From: Paracoccus methylovorus
Lineage (GTDB): Bacteria; Pseudomonadota; Alphaproteobacteria; Rhodobacterales; Rhodobacteraceae
DNA: 64,000 bases
NCBI RefSeq assembly: GCF_016919705.1
Contig: NZ_CP070368.1
Location: 248,001 to 312,000 of the forward strand
Direction: 5' to 3'
This document shows, in pieces, positions 36,968 through 45,336 of the stretch. The first letter of the stretch is position 1. Each line of letters starts with the position of its first letter. A model generated the notes under the pieces. That model did no database searches. It was given only the letters and a program-made list of their open reading frames with translations, and was not told the DNA's origin. A program made the position numbers and the translations under genes.

Positions 36968-38487
36968 GCGCGCTCGATCAAAGAGGTGCCGGTCATCTCG
37001 GGCGGCAGGTCAAGTCCCATCAGGTCCAACACGGTCGGTGCCACATCGGCCAACCGGCCGTTGCGCAGCTTCGCGCCCTCAGGCCCGCCAAAGACGATGA
37101 CCGGGACCGGGTTCACGGTATGGGCGGTATGCGGGCCACCGGATTGGGGATCGATCATGGTTTCGCAATTGCCGTGATCGGCAATGACCACGGCCGCGCC
37201 CCCGGCCTTTTCCAGCGCGTCCAGCATCATGCCCAACCCCCGGTCCACCGCCTCGCAAGCGCGGATGGCGGCGGGCAGGCTGCCGGTATGCCCGACCATG
37301 TCGGGGTTGGCATAGTTCACCACGATCAACTCGTAGCCTTCCTGAATGGCCCCAACCAGCGCCTCGCTAACCTCTGGCGCGGCCATTTCCGGCGCAAGGT
37401 CATAGGTCGCCACCTTGGGGCTGGAGGGCATGAAGCGATCCTCGCCCGGTTCCGGCGTTTCCTTGCCGCCGTTCAGGAAAAAGGTGACATGCGGGTATTT
37501 CTCGGTTTCGGCCAGACGAAATTGCTTCAGCCCTTTCTGGGCGACCCACGCGCCCAGCGTATTCACCACCTGCCGCTTGGGATAGGCGGCATCCATGTAT
37601 TTGTCATGTTGGGTCGAATAATCGACCATGCCCAGCAAAGCTGCCCATTCAGGCCGGGGACCGGCATCGAAAGCGGTGAAATCCGGCTGGCCGATCGCGG
37701 CAAGGATCTCTCGCGCGCGGTCGGCGCGGAAGTTGAGGCAAAAGAACCCGTCGCCATCTTTCGCGCCGGCATAACCGTCGATCACGGTGGGCTGGATGAA
37801 CTCATCGGTTTCGTCACGGGAATAGGCGTCGACCACCGCTTGCGCGGCATTTTGGGCGGACAGTCCCTCGCCACGCAGCATGGAGGCATGGGCGCGGGCG
37901 ACACGATCCCAGCGGTTGTCACGGTCCATCGCGTAATAGCGGCCGATGACGGTGCCGATGCGGGCGGCCTTGGGCAGCTCGCCCTGAAGCTCGGCAATAA
38001 AGCCCATGGCCGATTTCGGTGGCACGTCGCGGCCATCGGTAACGGCATGGATCACCACAGGCACACCCTTGTCGGTGATTGCGCGGGCGGCGGCGACGAC
38101 GTGCTGGATATGACCATGCACCCCACCGTCCGAGACGACACCCATCAGATGCGCCGTGCCGCCGCTGACCCGCAGCTTGCGGATAAATTCGCCAAGCCCG
38201 GTGTTTTCGTAGAAACTGCCGTCCTCGATGGCGAGGTCGATCTGGCCAAGATCCATGGCCACCACGCGGCCGGCACCGATGTTGGTATGACCGACCTCGG
38301 AATTACCCATCTGGCCGCGGGGCAAGCCGACATCGGGGCCGAACGTCACCAGTGTGCCATGAGGGCAGCTCCGCATCAGTCGGTCGAAATTCGGCGTCCT
38401 GGCCTGATCCGGCGCGCTTTGCTCGGGGCGCGAGGAAATGCCCCAGCCATCGAGGATGCAAAGGACGACGGGCTTCGAACGGGTCAT
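36964..38487 (-). CDS. gpmI: 2,3-bisphosphoglycerate-independent phosphoglycerate mutase
   Basis: This 507-residue alkaline-phosphatase-fold enzyme interconverts 3- and 2-phosphoglycerate using two Mn ions. The phosphorylated serine lies in GQMGNSEVGHTNIGAGRV near residue 60, and metal ligands lie in VVIADHGNCE and HTAHTVNPVP near the C-terminus. It is first in an overlapping operon with envC, ctpA and rppH. Confidence 0.96.
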   Translation of the reverse strand: MTRSKPVVLCILDGWGISSRPEQSAPDQARTPNFDRLMRSCPHGTLVTFGPDVGLPRGQMGNSEVGHTNIGAGRVVAMDLGQIDLAIEDGSFYENTGLGEFIRKLRVSGGTAHLMGVVSDGGVHGHIQHVVAAARAITDKGVPVVIHAVTDGRDVPPKSAMGFIAELQGELPKAARIGTVIGRYYAMDRDNRWDRVARAHASMLRGEGLSAQNAAQAVVDAYSRDETDEFIQPTVIDGYAGAKDGDGFFCLNFRADRAREILAAIGQPDFTAFDAGPRPEWAALLGMVDYSTQHDKYMDAAYPKRQVVNTLGAWVAQKGLKQFRLAETEKYPHVTFFLNGGKETPEPGEDRFMPSSPKVATYDLAPEMAAPEVSEALVGAIQEGYELIVVNYANPDMVGHTGSLPAAIRACEAVDRGLGMMLDALEKAGGAAVVIADHGNCETMIDPQSGGPHTAHTVNPVPVIVFGGPEGAKLRNGRLADVAPTVLDLMGLDLPPEMTGTSLIERA

Positions 38488-38602
38488 GCGGCACCTCTTT
38501 CGCGGATCCCGACGCTTCTACGACCGCAGGACGCGCAGGGCAAGTTCAGCGCGGGCCGTGCCGGATTCGTGAAGAGACAGCGTTCCGCTGGCGGCACTGT
38601 CC

Positions 38603-38628
38603 TATGGGTATTTATACAACGAAGAAAA
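38603..38628 (+). repeat. Dispersed intergenic repeat, copy 2 (diverged)
   Basis: It reads TATGGGTATTTATACAAC then GAAGAAAA. It forms an inverted pair with copy 3; the arms match over about 23 bases with a spacer of about 21. It lies in the 217-bp rlmN-gpmI interval, which has no gene I can support. Confidence 0.75.
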
Positions 38629-38649
38629 TCGGGCGCGCCCCGCGTCGGC

Positions 38650-38673
38650 TTCTTTGTTGCCCAAATACCCATG
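38650..38673 (-). repeat. Dispersed intergenic repeat, copy 3
   Basis: The minus strand reads CATGGGTATTTGGGCAAC then AAAGAA. It is the second arm of the inverted pair with copy 2 and could fold into a hairpin between rlmN and gpmI. Confidence 0.75.
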
Positions 38674-38704
38674 CGAGTTGGCCGCAACAGTTGCGAAAGA
38701 AGCC

Positions 38705-39889
38705 TCAGGCGCCGGTCTCGGTGGCGATTTGCGCGGCGGTCTTGCGGCCGCGCTCGGTGGCGGATTTCAGTTGGCCGCAGGCGGCCATGATGTCCTCGCC
38801 GCGGGGGGTGCGGATCGGCGAGGCGTAGCCAGCCTTGTAGATGATGTCGGCGAACGCCTCGATCCGTTCCCGGCTGGAGCGGCGATAAGGTGAACCGGGC
38901 CATTCGTTGAAGGGGATAAGGTTCACCTTGGCCGGGATGCCACGGATCAGCCTGACCAATCGCCGCGCGTCTTCGTCGCTGTCGTTCACACCGTCCAGCA
39001 TGACATATTCAAAGGTGATGCGTTCCGAGTTCGACAGTCGCGGGTATTCGCGCAACGTGTTCAGCAACGCCTCGATATTCCATTTGCGGTTTATCGGCAC
39101 GAGCTTGTCGCGGGTTTCATCGGTGGTGGCGTGGAAACTGACCGCCAGCAGGCAGCCGATTTCCTCGGCGGTTTTGGTGATCTCGGGCACGATGCCGCTG
39201 GTGGACAGCGTGATGCGGCGGCGCGACAGGCTGATTCCCTCGCCATCCATCACCACCTTCATGGCATCGCGGACATTCTCGAAATTATATAGCGGCTCGC
39301 CCATCCCCATCAGCACGACGTTGGATACCAGGCGCGTTTCATCCCGGGGCTCGCCGGGGTTCGGCCATTCGCCGAGATCGTCGCGGGCGACCATCACCTG
39401 GCCGACGATCTCGCCCGCGGTCAGGTTGCGCACCAGCTTTTGCGTGCCGGTGTGGCAAAAGGAACAGGTCAGCGTGCAGCCTACCTGGCTGGAAATGCAC
39501 AGCGTGCCGCGCCCTTCCTCGGGGATATAGACCGTCTCGACCTCATGTCCGCCGGCGATGCGCAACAGGTATTTGCGCGTTCCGTCGGCGCTGACCTGAC
39601 GGGTTACGATTTCGGGCACCGCGATCTCGAACTTCTCGGCCAGAAGTGCGCGGTAGTCCTTGGCCAGATTGGTCATCTGGGTGAAATCGCGCATCCCCCA
39701 GTGATAGACCCATTGCCAGATCTGGCCCACGCGCATCTTGGCCTGCTTTTGCGGTGTGCCGGCCTCGACCAGCGCGGCGTGCAACTGATCCCGGGTCAGC
39801 CCGACGATGTTGCGGCGCGATGTCTCGGGCAGCTTGCGCGGGATGGTCAGCAAGTCCTGGGTGATCGGGGCGGAGGTCGGGGCGTTCAT
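38705..39889 (-). CDS. rlmN: Dual-specificity rRNA/tRNA adenine C2-methyltransferase
   Basis: This 394-residue radical SAM enzyme methylates C2 of A2503 in 23S rRNA and A37 in some tRNAs. The cluster motif [24 protein letters not shown] and the C-terminal ACGQL cysteine needed for the methyl-transfer intermediate are present. The start at 39889 (MNAPTSAP) is preferred over 39946, which adds residues with no site upstream. Confidence 0.95.
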   Translation of the reverse strand: MNAPTSAPITQDLLTIPRKLPETSRRNIVGLTRDQLHAALVEAGTPQKQAKMRVGQIWQWVYHWGMRDFTQMTNLAKDYRALLAEKFEIAVPEIVTRQVSADGTRKYLLRIAGGHEVETVYIPEEGRGTLCISSQVGCTLTCSFCHTGTQKLVRNLTAGEIVGQVMVARDDLGEWPNPGEPRDETRLVSNVVLMGMGEPLYNFENVRDAMKVVMDGEGISLSRRRITLSTSGIVPEITKTAEEIGCLLAVSFHATTDETRDKLVPINRKWNIEALLNTLREYPRLSNSERITFEYVMLDGVNDSDEDARRLVRLIRGIPAKVNLIPFNEWPGSPYRRSSRERIEAFADIIYKAGYASPIRTPRGEDIMAACGQLKSATERGRKTAAQIATETGA

Positions 39890-39942
39890 GGCTGCGGGTC
39901 CGGGCGGCGAGGGGGCAATGGGCCTATATAGGGCAGGGTGGC

Positions 39943-39971
39943 CCAAAAGAAAACAGGGGCGCGAGCCCCTG
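39943..39971 (-). terminator. Terminator after the IalB-like gene
   Basis: On the minus strand CAGGGGC pairs with GCCCCTG around a four-base loop and is followed by TTTTCTTTT. It ends the 39999-40526 gene before rlmN begins. Confidence 0.9.
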
Positions 39972-39998
39972 CTTGTATTCAGTTCCGACTGGTGCGGC

Positions 39999-40526
39999 CT
40001 ATTTGCAGGCGGCCTGCGCCTTGTTCGTGGCGGCGGTGATGCCTGACAGGCTGAAGGTGTCCTTGGTTACCGTGCCGCGCGCCGAGCGCCCGGTAATCAC
40101 GGCCGAAGAGCCCGCACGCAGCGCGGTAACCAGCTTGGCGTCATCGGCAGGCGACCCGGTCCAGGCACTTTCGCCGTCGGTGAACAGCTTGAAGACATTG
40201 CCGCCGATATTCACCTCGACTGCGGAATCCGGTGCGAAGGGATAACCGCCCGAGAACGAGACCTCGCCGTTCTGGCCGGGGCGATAGGCGACGTAAAGCC
40301 GGATGTCGCCACGGGTCACTTCCCTGGGCTTGCCGTTGGCATCCAGGTTCTGGGTGGATTTCGGGGCCGATACTGCCCAGCATTCTTTTGGGCTGTTTGC
40401 AGAGAAGATAGTCCAGTCGCCCTCGGTCCCGACGACGTTCGTCGAGTCCTGGGCCAGGACCGGCGAAGACGCGGCGATCGCAATTGCGGCGGCTGCCGCT
40501 GCGGCGCGCGGCGCGAATTTCAACAT
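39999..40526 (-). CDS. Invasion-associated locus B (IalB) family protein
   Basis: This 175-residue exported protein has a signal peptide (about 1-25, ending VLAQ) and the IalB-like pattern [19 protein letters not shown], with two cysteines, the second at the C-terminal CK. In Bartonella IalB is linked to erythrocyte invasion, but in free-living relatives the role is unknown. The start at 40526 is chosen for the signal peptide. It has its own terminator. Confidence 0.82.
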   Translation of the reverse strand: MLKFAPRAAAAAAAIAIAASSPVLAQDSTNVVGTEGDWTIFSANSPKECWAVSAPKSTQNLDANGKPREVTRGDIRLYVAYRPGQNGEVSFSGGYPFAPDSAVEVNIGGNVFKLFTDGESAWTGSPADDAKLVTALRAGSSAVITGRSARGTVTKDTFSLSGITAATNKAQAACK

Positions 40527-40675
40527 GCTCTGGCCTCCTGCCATGGTCCGGTTTGTTCCGGCTTGTTGCCGATGACGGTGGTGTTTTCAACCATCTGTCG
40601 GCAAGATAATGCGAAAATGACGGTGTGAAAAACCCCCGTTAGCGAAAAATCGCGTGATTGTCAGAGGAAACAGCC

Positions 40676-41662
40676 ATGACAGCAGCCAGACTCATCGAAT
40701 TGTGGCGGGGCGGAACGCGTGAAAGTGCCCATTTGGGACATGTGGTGATCTCGGATGCGAATGGCATCGTCGAGGCCTGGGGCGATCCGGGGGCGGTGAT
40801 CTATCCGCGCTCGTCATGCAAGATGATCCAGGCATTGCCCTTGGTCGAAAGTGGCGCGGCTGAGGCGGCCGGGCTGGGAAGCGAGCAGCTGGCACTGGCT
40901 TGCGCAAGCCATGACGGCGCCCGTATCCATACCGACCGGGTTGTGGCCTGGCTGTCCGCGCTGGGTCTGGAAGAGGACGATCTGCGCTGCGGCGCCCATA
41001 TGCCCAATGATCCTGCCGAGCGAAAACGGTTGACCTGCACGGATGAAAGCCCCTGCCAGATCCATAACAACTGCTCGGGCAAGCATGCCGGGTTCCTGAC
41101 GCTCAAGCGCCACATGAAGGCGGGACCCGAATATGTCGAGATCGACCACCCGGTGCAGCGTGCCGTACGCCGCGCCTTCGAGGAGATGACCAAAGAAACC
41201 GCTGCCGGATGGGGTATCGACGGCTGTTCGGCGCCTAATTTCGCCTGCACGGTCGAGGGTTTGTCCTGTGCCATGGCCGGCTTTGCGCAACCGGGCACGG
41301 GTGTGCGGGGTCAGGCGCAGCGGCGTTTGGTCGAGGCGATGCTGACCCATCCCGAACTGGTCGCGGGTGAAGGCCGCGCATGCACAGAACTGATGCGTGC
41401 GATGAAGGGGCGCGTCGCCGTAAAGACCGGGGCCGAGGCGGTTTTTGTCGGCATTGTCCCCGAACGAGGGCTGGGGATTGCGGTGAAAATCCTGGACGGC
41501 GGCACGCGAGGGTCGGAGGCCGCAATCACCGCCATTATGGTGCATCTGGGCTTGCTGGAGGAGGGTCATCCGGTGGTGCAAAAATACCTGACCGGCCCAT
41601 TACGCAACTGGCGGGGATTTTCGACGGGCGAACTGCGGTGCGCCGAGGGCTTTCCAAGCTGA
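40676..41662 (+). CDS. Asparaginase (Rhizobium etli type II family)
   Basis: This 328-residue protein matches the AnsA-type asparaginase family, which is unrelated to the E. coli enzymes. Motifs include YPRSSCKMIQALPLVES, CASHDGA and CSGKHAGFL, with conserved Ser/Lys/Cys residues implicated in catalysis or zinc binding. It hydrolyses asparagine to aspartate and ammonia. AGAGGA precedes the ATG at 40676; a GTG at 40658 is less likely. Confidence 0.9.
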   Translation: MTAARLIELWRGGTRESAHLGHVVISDANGIVEAWGDPGAVIYPRSSCKMIQALPLVESGAAEAAGLGSEQLALACASHDGARIHTDRVVAWLSALGLEEDDLRCGAHMPNDPAERKRLTCTDESPCQIHNNCSGKHAGFLTLKRHMKAGPEYVEIDHPVQRAVRRAFEEMTKETAAGWGIDGCSAPNFACTVEGLSCAMAGFAQPGTGVRGQAQRRLVEAMLTHPELVAGEGRACTELMRAMKGRVAVKTGAEAVFVGIVPERGLGIAVKILDGGTRGSEAAITAIMVHLGLLEEGHPVVQKYLTGPLRNWRGFSTGELRCAEGFPS

Positions 41663-41707
41663 AGCTTCTACGGTGGTAGAGATTGGTCCTGCCTGTTTCA
41701 ATGGCAT

Positions 41708-41764
41708 GGGGGCTTTGCCCCCGCGCGTTCCGCGCTCCCCCAGGATATTTAAGCAACAAAGAAG
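41708..41764 (+). repeat. Dispersed intergenic repeat, copy 4 (hairpin plus GGATATTTAAGCAAC)
   Basis: GGGGGCTTTGCCCCC hairpin is followed by GCGCGTTCCGCGC, then CCCCAGGATATTTAAGCAAC and AAAGAAG. This is the long version of the repeat, in the 208-bp space between the asparaginase and TSUP genes. Confidence 0.8.
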
Positions 41765-41790
41765 CTTAGGTCCGGATCTAACCCTTGCCT

Positions 41791-41868
41791 TGTTTCTTTC
41801 GTGGACAAATATCCTGCGGGGGAAGCCCGTCGGCTTGTACGACGGGCGTGGGGGCGCAAAGCCCCCAT
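41791..41868 (-). repeat. Dispersed intergenic repeat, copy 5 (inverted, with hairpins)
   Basis: On the minus strand it reads GGGGGCTTTGCGCCCCC, then a GCCCGTCG/CGACGGGC hairpin, then CCCCCGCAGGATATTTGTCC and ACGAAAGAAAC. It is inverted relative to copy 4. The hairpin adjoining the TSUP stop can act as a terminator. Confidence 0.8.
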
Positions 41869-41870
41869 CT

Positions 41871-42629
41871 TTATAAAAGCTGCCAGATCAGCCGCAGCGC
41901 CAACACGGTTGAGGTCACGACCAGGAGCGGCTTGATAACCCTTGCGCCGATCCTCATCGCCAGCCGTGCCCCCAGCATGGCGCCTGCGATCTGCGCCAAT
42001 GCCATGATCGCGCCGATCAGCCACAGCGGTTTGCCCACTGCGGCAAAGGCGACCAGCCCGCCCAGATTGGAGGCAAAGTTCAAAAGTTTGGTATGCGCCG
42101 TAGCCTTCAGAATGCCGTAACCTGCCAGCATGACGAAACCCAGCATGAAGAACGATCCCGTGCCGGGTCCGACCAGCCCGTCATAGAAAGCGACGAGGGG
42201 CACGACCGTGGCGGTGAAGAGGGGCGGTGAGATGCGGCGTATCCGGTCGGTGTCGTTCAGTCCCGGCTTGAGCGCAAAAAAGGCGGCGATGCCGATGAGC
42301 ACCACCGGCAGGCCGTAGTGCAGGGCCTGCGCTGGGATCCAGGTGACCAACAGCGCACCACACAGCCCCGCCGCGAAGGCAACCGCCGCCGCTCCGATCT
42401 GCTGGCGCGGGTCCACGAGCCCTCGCCGGGCATAGGAGATTGCTGCCGTGGCCGCGCCAAAGACCCCTTGTACCTTGTTCGTGGCCAATGCCTGTGCGGG
42501 CGGCACGCCTGCCAGCATCAGCACGGGCACGGTAATGAGCCCGCCGCCGCCGGCGATGGCATCGACGAATCCGGCCGCGAAAGCCGCGCCGGCAAGCAGA
42601 AGAACCAGGTCGAAGGAGAGCTCGAGCAT
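41871..42629 (-). CDS. Sulfite exporter TauE/SafE (TSUP) family permease
   Basis: This 252-residue membrane protein has about eight hydrophobic segments and two family repeats: FVDAIAGGGGLITVPVLMLAGV with ALATNKVQG at the N-terminus, and GPGTGSFFMLGFV in the second half. TSUP proteins move sulfite, sulfonates or related anions; the substrate is not predictable. An AAAGGAGG site decides the ATG at 42629 over 42650. Confidence 0.9.
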   Translation of the reverse strand: MLELSFDLVLLLAGAAFAAGFVDAIAGGGGLITVPVLMLAGVPPAQALATNKVQGVFGAATAAISYARRGLVDPRQQIGAAAVAFAAGLCGALLVTWIPAQALHYGLPVVLIGIAAFFALKPGLNDTDRIRRISPPLFTATVVPLVAFYDGLVGPGTGSFFMLGFVMLAGYGILKATAHTKLLNFASNLGGLVAFAAVGKPLWLIGAIMALAQIAGAMLGARLAMRIGARVIKPLLVVTSTVLALRLIWQLL

Positions 42630-42685
42630 CGGCCTCCTTTGAGGTTCCATGCAGGAAATGTAAAGCCGGTGCCGGCGGCTTTCGT

Positions 42686-42710
42686 CATGGGTATTTGGGC
42701 AACGAAGAAG
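42686..42710 (+). repeat. Dispersed intergenic repeat, copy 6
   Basis: It reads CATGGGTATTTGGGCAAC followed by GAAGAAG. It matches copy 3 almost exactly and lies between xerC and the TSUP gene. Confidence 0.78.
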
Positions 42711-42765
42711 CCGGGAGCGCGCAAGAGGCAGAGATTGGTGCGGCAGCTTGGGGAGAGTGCGGCGG

Positions 42766-43704
42766 TCAGGCGCGGGGGTGGGCGGCGCGATAGACGGCCA
42801 GCAGATGCGCGTCGTCCACCCCGGTATAGACCTGGGTGGTGGACAGGCTGGCATGACCCAGCAGTTCCTGAATTGTGCGCAGGTCTCCTCCTGCGGCCAG
42901 AAGATGCGTTGCGAAGGAATGGCGCAGGGCATGTGGTGTCGCCGTCGGCGGCAGGCCCAGCACCTGGCGTGCCTGACGCATGGTGCCCGAGATCAGCGTG
43001 GGGTGAAGCCGGCCGCCGCGCGCCCCTCGAAACAGGGGTGAGCGGGGTTCAACGGGGAAGGGACAGAGGCGCAGGTATTCGCCGATGGCGTCGCGTGCGA
43101 TGGGCAGGACGGGCACCTGCCGTTCACGCCCGCCTTTGCCGCGGATGGTCAGCGCCTCGCGCAGCGGCCAATCGGCGCCGTCGAGTCCCAAAGCTTCCGA
43201 GATACGCAGTCCGCAGCCCCAGAGCAGCGTCAGAACCGCGACGTCGCGCGCGGCGATCCAGGGTTCCGGGTGGGTGTCGCCGGTGATCGTGAGAACGTCC
43301 TGCGCCTGCTGGGGCGCCAGCGGGCGAGGCAGCGAGCGGGTATATTTCGGGCCGCGTGTGGCCAGCGCCTTGGACGCGTCGAAGCCATGCCTGTCCGACA
43401 TCCAGCGGATAAAGCTGCGGGCCGCCGAAAGCCGGCGCGCCAGCGAGCGGGCGGAAAGCCCGCGGCCGCGTTCGGCGGCGGCAAAGGCGCGCATGTCTGA
43501 TTGCGTCAGCCCGCCCAGTGTCGCCGGCAGGGCGGGAGAGCCATGATAGCTGCCCAGAAAGGACAGGAAGGCCAGCAGATCGGCTTGATAGGCGCGGATG
43601 GTGTGGTCGGAACGGTCACGCGTTGCGCGCTCGCTGTCCAGCCAGCGCGCCAGGTTTTCGGCCATGGCCGGGGCCAGCGCCAATGGCTCGGCCCCGCTGG
43701 TCAT
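42766..43704 (-). CDS. xerC: Tyrosine recombinase XerC
   Basis: This 312-residue site-specific recombinase has an N-terminal SAM-like core-binding domain and a catalytic domain with the full set: Arg in CGLRISEALGL, Lys in GKGGRERQVP, HALRHSFATH, LLGHASLS and the tyrosine in TQVYTGVD (Y293). With XerD it resolves chromosome dimers at dif. It follows DUF484 with a four-base overlap, the usual DUF484-xerC context, which argues for the housekeeping enzyme and not a phage integrase. Confidence 0.95.
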   Translation of the reverse strand: MTSGAEPLALAPAMAENLARWLDSERATRDRSDHTIRAYQADLLAFLSFLGSYHGSPALPATLGGLTQSDMRAFAAAERGRGLSARSLARRLSAARSFIRWMSDRHGFDASKALATRGPKYTRSLPRPLAPQQAQDVLTITGDTHPEPWIAARDVAVLTLLWGCGLRISEALGLDGADWPLREALTIRGKGGRERQVPVLPIARDAIGEYLRLCPFPVEPRSPLFRGARGGRLHPTLISGTMRQARQVLGLPPTATPHALRHSFATHLLAAGGDLRTIQELLGHASLSTTQVYTGVDDAHLLAVYRAAHPRA

Positions 43705-44411
43705 TTCCGCAGCCAGGAGATCAGCATCAGCCGGAATGCCTGGCCGAAAAAGCGCAAAAGGTCGGTGCCCTGAGCCGGGTTGAAACGCCCCACATCGGCC
43801 GACCCCATCAAAAGCAGCGCCGGGACGCGGCCGGGTCCAAGGTCGATCGGCAAGAGCACTTCCGAGCGAATCGGCGCGCGGGCATCGCCATGGAAGGGCA
43901 GGGTTTCGGGCGCCACGCGGCGCAGCACGATGTCGTCGCCGCGCGGCATGCGCCGTCCGCCCGAGATAAGCTGCGCCACTGTGCCAGCGGGGGCGATCAG
44001 CAAGGGGCCGCCGCTTTCGGGCGCGGGCATGGCGCCACCCGATTCCATGACCAACCGCAGCGTTTCCACGCGCAGGATCGGCGCGACGGCGATTTCAAGG
44101 TTTTCCAGAAACTCCTCGAAATCCATCGGTTCCAGCAGGGACAGCACGGCCCGGTGGACGGTGTTCATCCCCGACTGATTGTCATAGGCGGCCGAGATCA
44201 CCGATTCATGCGCCGCCTCCAGCCGGTCCAGCCGCGCCTCCAGCGCCTGCATGGCCCGGCCACGGATGTCGATGACGTTCTCGCCGACCTCGGCCTCGCG
44301 CGCGCCGATCAGCGCGCGCATCAGGTCCCGGTCCGAAAGGATCAGTTCGGGCTGGGCCAGCAGCCGGGTACGGATGTCCTCGGCCAGTTCTGCGCCGGAT
44401 TGCTCGTCCAT
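43701..44411 (-). CDS. DUF484 family protein
   Basis: This 236-residue protein has a helical N-terminal part (ALEARLDRLEAAHESVISAA, coiled-coil-like) and a GAF-like C-terminal domain with LLPIDLGPGRVPALLLMGS. DUF484 genes are commonly found just upstream of xerC, as here. Function is unknown. It overlaps the fsa stop by one base. Confidence 0.9.
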   Translation of the reverse strand: MDEQSGAELAEDIRTRLLAQPELILSDRDLMRALIGAREAEVGENVIDIRGRAMQALEARLDRLEAAHESVISAAYDNQSGMNTVHRAVLSLLEPMDFEEFLENLEIAVAPILRVETLRLVMESGGAMPAPESGGPLLIAPAGTVAQLISGGRRMPRGDDIVLRRVAPETLPFHGDARAPIRSEVLLPIDLGPGRVPALLLMGSADVGRFNPAQGTDLLRFFGQAFRLMLISWLRK

Positions 44412-45064
44412 CAGACGATCTTTTGCCCGGTCTTGGCCCAGTCGGCGTTGAACTGTTCCAGACCCTTGTCGGTCAGCACGTGATTGGCCATCGCCTTGAT
44501 GACCGCGGGCGGCGCGGTGATGACGTCTGCGCCGATGAGGGCCGCGTCGGTGATATGGTTCACCGACCGGATCGAGGCCGCGAGGATTTCGGTCTGGAAA
44601 TCGTAGTTGTCATAGATTTCGCGGATCTGGGCGATCAACTCCATACCGTCGAAGTTGATGTCGTCCAGCCGACCGATGAAGGGGCTGATGAAGGTGGCGC
44701 CGGCCTTGGCGGCCAGAATCGCCTGAGCGGCCGAGAAGCACAGCGTCACGTTGACCTTGTGCCCTTGCGACGACAGCACCTTGCAGGCTTTCAGCCCGTC
44801 CCAGGTCAGCGGCACCTTGACGGTGATGTTGGACGCGATCTTGACCAGATGCTCGCCCTCGCGGATCATGTCTTCGGCCTTGTTGGCCACGACTTCGGCG
44901 CTGACGGGACCTTCGACGATGTCGCAGATCTCTTTCGTGACTTCGAGGATGTCGCGGCCGGATTTCAGGATCAGCGAGGGGTTGGTGGTGACGCCGTCCA
45001 CCATGCCCAGATCGTTCAGTTCGCGAATCGCGGCGACGTCGGCGGTATCGACAAAGAATTTCAT
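44411..45064 (-). CDS. Transaldolase / fructose-6-phosphate aldolase family
   Basis: This 217-residue TIM-barrel protein belongs to the small transaldolase group (MipB/Fsa). The Schiff-base lysine lies in [14 protein letters not shown] near residue 85. It begins [16 protein letters not shown], and its length is typical. Small members may act as transaldolase in the pentose phosphate pathway or as an aldolase; sequence alone does not decide. A GGCTCCTCC stretch upstream (minus: GGAGGAGCC) partly precedes the ATG. Confidence 0.92.
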   Translation of the reverse strand: MKFFVDTADVAAIRELNDLGMVDGVTTNPSLILKSGRDILEVTKEICDIVEGPVSAEVVANKAEDMIREGEHLVKIASNITVKVPLTWDGLKACKVLSSQGHKVNVTLCFSAAQAILAAKAGATFISPFIGRLDDINFDGMELIAQIREIYDNYDFQTEILAASIRSVNHITDAALIGADVITAPPAVIKAMANHVLTDKGLEQFNADWAKTGQKIV

Positions 45065-45218
45065 GTGGAGGAGCCCTTCTTGCGGATTTGCTGCGGGTTT
45101 AGCGCATAACAGGCAGCGCGTGAAGTCCGGTGCGCGGGTTGCGGCGCGGGGCGTGGACGTGTCACTAGTGGCGGGTATTCAGCCGCACCATATCAGCCAC
45201 AGCCGCAGGAGAAATGAA

Positions 45219-45335
45219 TTGGAAGTTTTTCAGCCCGATCTTGCCGATTTGCTGCCATTTCTTGCCGCCGGACCGTTTCTGGCCGGCTACTGGCCGCTGT
45301 TTGCACTGATCGGCTGGGCGGCGCTGCCGGCCTGA
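45219..45335 (+). CDS. Candidate small membrane protein upstream of priA
   Basis: This 38-residue frame starts at TTG, seven bases after AGGAG, and ends one base before priA begins. The product, LEVFQPDLADLLPFLAAGPF and on, is hydrophobic with one likely membrane helix. An overlapping ATG frame at 45214 (32 codons) is the alternative for the same ribosome site, so this call is tentative. I recognise no family. Confidence 0.3.
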   Translation: MEVFQPDLADLLPFLAAGPFLAGYWPLFALIGWAALPA

Positions 45336-45336
45336 G

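Noticed and set aside
42766..43704. Tyrosine recombinase as a sign of a genomic island or phage
   Set aside because: Its DUF484-xerC context and typical length mark it as housekeeping XerC; no att-like repeats or tRNA are nearby.
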